In this document: positions 16,132 through 19,046 of the stretch, in pieces
Numbering within the stretch: position 1 is the stretch's first letter
How the letters are laid out: every line of letters starts with the position of its first letter
Assembly (NCBI GenBank): GCA_003667245.1
Contig: RCNN01000438.1
Location: forward strand, 1 to 19,046
Reading direction: 5' to 3'
DNA length: 19,046 nt
Origin: Heterostelium multicystogenum
Lineage: Eukaryota; Evosea; Eumycetozoa; Acytosteliales; Acytosteliaceae
Translations under genes and position numbers: made by a program
The notes under the pieces: generated by a model
What the model was told of the DNA's origin: nothing
Database searches by the model: none
Seen by the model: only the letters and a program-made list of their open reading frames with translations

Positions 16132-17067
16132 TAACAGCATAATTCAGTCTTTTAAACATAGAGCAACTAAGCCGAATCGTGATTTGCAGGCGTTATCATA
16201 TACTGCGTTCACCAGATTTGTAACAGGCTGGAGCGACCGAGAAACCTACTTGGCTGTGACTCCTGTAGCCTTATATGAGCATATGGGGCGTCGTGGAAAT
16301 ATTAAATCTGCTGACGCATTAAGTGCCCTCGAAGAGCTTCGGTTGTTTTTCGCTGATACAGGTCTGCGTATGACTTGGATCGGCTTTAAGTCGATTGAGC
16401 ATTTGGTGAGCGTTCTGGAGGCGGTGCATGATGACGATGTATACCTCACTCAATATTTTAAAAGAATAGAAGAGCTGAGTTGGAAAAAAGATCTCGAGGC
16501 TCCTTTTGGTGTGCTAATTCCTCTAGGTATTGCATATCGGGAAATACCTGATGACTTGCCATTGAAATATTTTGATCCCTGGTATGTTAAGTTTGTGCTC
16601 ACTAGTCGAGTTGAGCGCGCGATAATTAAGCAGTCACAGCATAACCCTGATGCCCTTCCGATTGGGAGTGGTCCAATGGCGGATGCTCTAGCGGATCTTA
16701 ATAACTTCAATAAGAAGGGGACTTTGTTAGGCCTAGGGGATGTCGATATGTTGCAGGTATGTGACGGTTCCCGGCAATATAAGCAGAAAGCCGGTTATGT
16801 TTTTAGTAGGGCAAACGCTGGACGATACGCTCTCTGATGTCCTGCGGCATCGACATTCATATGTCGAGAGTGCGGGGGTGGAGTTTGGGACAGCTGATAC
16901 GGAGCATCAAATCAAAGGCATGGTTAATTTTCATGTTTTCGAAACCCTTCTCTGAACATCAGAAGCGAGGTGACTGGATTCAGCCTAAGTACCAGGATTT
17001 TTATGAGTGCAATCGTCACGGCCTGCAAAAAAGCGAGTACGAACTCCAGTCATATCTAATGCTTTGA
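16115..17067 (+). CDS. PIN-like domain candidate, cargo gene inserted in the transfer operon, two frameshifts
   Basis: About 315 residues. Start ATG 16115, with AGAAGG just upstream, opens on MHLVLDNSII, the beta-strand plus aspartate that begins PIN-fold nucleases. Further acidic clusters are DDD at about residues 106-108 and GDVDM at about 209-212, the spacing one expects for the remaining metal ligands. Between them the protein is helical (SADALSALEELRLFFADTGL, VLTSRVERAIIKQSQH). The frame breaks near 16800 (before VGQTLDDTLSDVLRHR) and near 16945 (before PFSEHQKRGDWIQPKYQDF) and ends at TGA 17067. Composition differs sharply from the backbone: 22, 21 and 25 G/C per 60 bases at 16141, 16441 and 16561, against 39 of 60 at 12541. 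It is likely acquired cargo, perhaps defence or RNA-cleavage related. The PIN call is tentative; the gene itself is convincing. Confidence 0.7.
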
Positions 17068-17086
17068 AAAAAAGGGGCGTCAAATT

Positions 17087-17819
17087 TTAAAGATATTTCT
17101 TGAATGTTGCGGCGGTGATCGCCGTTGTTATCCCCAACATTGCGGCGCACGGTAAAAAAATAGCGAGTGGATTGAGCGAAAAGGGGAGAGACAGATAAAT
17201 GATCCAGGGCACGAGCAGCACTGTTGTCACGGCTCGTTTAGCACGATGGTAGACAAAACTGCTTTTCGCGACCTGCCCCAAACTTGCGCAGTCGCGTCGC
17301 ATCAACCCATCGACAAAACCAGTAAACGTGGTCATTAGAAACAGTGGGGCGGCCAGGACCAGAATGGTCAGGCGTACCACGAAGGTAAAGGTCACGTAAA
17401 CTGCGGCCAGCACGAAATCCTCAATGCTCACGTAAAGCTGGTTGATCCAGCCCCAAGGGCCGTTGCCTTGGCTTGACACTCGCGCCTGCTGGGTAAAATC
17501 CGCAAAAGCCAGCTTTGACCAGAAGCCACTGATTGAGGAAATCCAGCCACCGGCCAATCGTCTGTCCAGGTTGTTGGAGGATGAGTGAATCTTTGAAGTG
17601 CTCGCTGAGCCATCCCAATTCACTATTCAACATTGCCTGGCTGTGATGCCAACCCTGATCGCCCCAGACCAGCAGCAGGCCGGCGAACTCGATGAGGATC
17701 GAAAACACCAACGACGCCATTAGCGCACCGATGATGCGCAGGACTAGGCTGATTGCCGAGATAATCAACCCCGGGCGGTGGATCGGTTGTGGTGGCTGTT
17801 TGTGGGCGAAAGTCGCCAT
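17087..17819 (-). CDS. Integrating conjugative element membrane protein TIGR03747 (PFL_4697 family), frame-disrupted
   Basis: Start ATG 17819 (MATFAHKQPPQPIHRPG) has GGAG seven bases upstream. The first membrane helix is at about residues 18-52 (LISAISLVLRIIGALM, SLVFSILIEFAGLLLVW), followed by DQGWHHSQAMLNSELGWLSE. One indel near 17512 shifts the frame before FADFTQQARVSSQGNGPWGW. Then come QLYVSIEDFVLAAVYVTFTF, FVDGLMRR and a C-terminal helix pair (LLVPWIIYLSLPFSL, IFLPCAAMLGITTAITAATF) ending KKYL at TAA 17087. Between 17270 and 17300 a missing C and an extra A compensate, locally changing about ten residues (after MRRD). About 243 residues. It normally follows traD directly and is thought to aid the coupling protein; role not established. 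Its 3' end faces the PIN-like gene 19 bases away. Confidence 0.87.
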
Positions 17820-17910
17820 CGTTCACTCCATTACGCTCTGCAGATTTTGATTTAGGCATGACTCCTGCCGAGTGCGTATTCGGTTGATCGAAACCTGTGG
17901 TGGGGCCGGG

Positions 17911-19046
17911 CTATCCCACCTGATCTAAATCGAAGTTGGTAGTTGGGCCGCCACCACTGGCGCTCCACCATTGTCCCGCCTGCGCGTTGTAGGCCGCTCG
18001 CATCCGTTGAGTTAGTTCCTGCAGGTCTTTGGGCATGGCATCGTCGTTGGAGGGTTTTGGCAACGGCATGCGGACTTTCCAGAGCTGACCACCGGCCTGG
18101 AAGGAGAACATTTGCCCCTTGGGCAAACTGACGATGTGAGCAGGCTCGATCAGCGGAACGCTGGTGCTGCTGACACGGTCCTGTGAGGACGAGGTGAAGT
18201 CCGTATTGGCCTCCGGATCGGAGGTGTCGGTCGCACCCGAGACCAATGTTTTGGTCAGCACATTAACCTTGGGCAACTGCTGGGTGAGTAGTTCCGCGGT
18301 TGCGGTTTCGCGCACCCGCAGCATCTGTAGGGTGTTGAAATTGCCCACCACCTGGCCGGCCTTGGCGCGGTTGCCTATACGTGCTTCGATATCGCTGAGG
18401 GTTTGGGTATAGGCGGTTACCTGGATACCGGCACCGCCCCCTTGTTGATCAGCGGAATGAACTCATCGCCCATCAACTCGTTGAACTCATCGGCATGTAG
18501 GTTGATTGGCAGTTTGTCACCAGCGTTGCCAGATTGAGGCAGCCCATGGTCAATGCCATGTTTGTAGATATGTCCCGCTACCGAGACCAAGTCGGCGAAC
18601 ATTGAATTGCCCACGGCGGCGGCCACTTCGGCATCAGTCAGCGCATCCAGGCCAACGTAGACGATGCCGCGTTTTTCGGATGATCTGCATCCAGTCGAAT
18701 ATCGGCCGCGGGTCATCCAGGTCGGTGTAGTTGGGAGCCAGTAACTGAGCGGTCTTGCCGGTAGTGAGTTTCTCCAGCAGCGGCAGTAGCGAGGCCACGA
18801 TTTTGTCGAAGTAAGTGCGGTCGTAGCGCACCGCTGAACGCAGTCCGTCCATTACGGGATCAAATACACGCTTCACCGCCAGGTATTGCTCGATGGCCAC
18901 CACCCGCTTTTCGCGTCCTATCATATGCCGGGGAATGTTCTTCTCTGTGAGCTTACCTTCGAGCTGGACGATCACTTCCCACGCCTTCGGGTCGGTCTTG
19001 GCGAAAAACTGCTGGGCGTATTCGATGAACAGCGCATCGATGTTGA
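17911..19046 (-). CDS. traD: Type IV coupling protein TraD (TIGR03743, SXT/TOL subfamily), C-terminal part, two frameshifts
   Basis: C-terminal part of the inner-membrane ATPase that hands the relaxosome to the secretion channel; the N-terminus with Walker A is beyond the right edge. Segments from the edge: FAKTDPKAWEVIVQLEGKLT, PRHMIGREKRVVAIEQYLAV, SAVRYDRTYFDKIVASLLPL and PNYTDLDDPRPIFDWMQ. An extra A near 18678 then shifts the frame to GIVYVGLDALTDAEVAAAVG. The Walker B-type motif INLHADEFNELMG follows near 18470. A missing G near 18437 shifts it again to VTAYTQTLSDIEARIG, where the conserved glutamine after the sensor strand is present. The tail (NFNTLQMLRVRETATAELLT, then SLPKGQMFSFQAGGQLWKVR) ends FDLDQVG at TAG 17911. 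Gene order traD then TIGR03747 is standard. Identity is confident. Confidence 0.9.

Noticed and set aside
17623..17859. Minus-strand frame of 78 residues starting MPKSKSAERNG
   Set aside because: Its first codons lie in the spacer before TIGR03747 and the rest overlaps that gene in another frame; it contains the GGAG that serves TIGR03747. No evidence it is translated.
1..19046. CRISPR arrays, tRNA or rRNA genes, insertion sequences, att sites
   Set aside because: No regularly spaced repeats, cloverleaf-type sequences, transposase signatures or integrase-proximal repeats were seen on either strand by eye.

Overview
The window is an internal piece of an integrative and conjugative element (ICE) of the PFGI-1 / ICEclc / ICEHin1056 class (genomic-island type, MPF-G type IV secretion). 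The host is most likely a Pseudomonas or a close gammaproteobacterial relative. The basis is the recognisable TIGR037xx 'integrating conjugative element' protein set in its usual order, the GC-rich backbone, and the presence of a MobH relaxase, an ArdC antirestriction gene and a DUF3742 gene. I see no tRNA, att site, integrase, rRNA or CRISPR array, so both ends of the element lie outside the window.

Layout, following transcription of the transfer genes (minus strand, high to low coordinates). The C-terminal part of the coupling protein TraD enters at the right edge (19046-17911), followed by membrane protein TIGR03747 (17819-17087). A two-gene AT-rich insert on the plus strand (15964-17067: a 55-residue protein and a PIN-like protein of about 315 residues) interrupts the operon. 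The operon resumes as a tight, overlapping series: RAQPRD protein, TIGR03758, TIGR03745, TIGR03750, TIGR03746, TIGR03749, TIGR03752 (TraB/VirB10-like), TIGR03751 lipoprotein and the TIGR03744 TraC/VirB4-like ATPase (15855-8396). A second insert (8360-7690) holds a small plus-strand gene and a divergent XRE regulator, about where I would expect TIGR03757. Next come TIGR03756 (TraU-like), TIGR03755, a small membrane protein and the TraG N-terminal-domain protein (7584-3366). A convergent DUF3742 gene (2963-3357) closes this part. The left 2.9 kb carries a weak orphan ORF, a small minus-strand gene, ArdC, a strong hairpin, a small plus-strand gene and the first about 180 codons of the MobH relaxase, which runs off the left edge.

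The genes form one machine. MobH nicks the DNA. TraD couples the relaxosome to the channel. TraC powers channel and pilus assembly. The 03745-03752 and lipoprotein set builds the envelope-spanning core. TraG-N, 03755 and 03756 probably serve pilus or mating-pair functions. ArdC would protect incoming DNA from restriction.

The most obvious oddity is that many genes are broken by single-base insertions or deletions in short homopolymers, while the protein on either side of each break stays family-like and free of stops. I counted roughly 30 such breaks in the first 5 kb and far fewer between 7.6 and 15.9 kb. Sequencing or assembly error is the simplest explanation; recent decay is the alternative. 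Genes with one or two breaks are typed CDS and the breaks are noted; genes with three or more are typed pseudogene. TIGR-family names come from recognising protein signatures by memory, not from a search.
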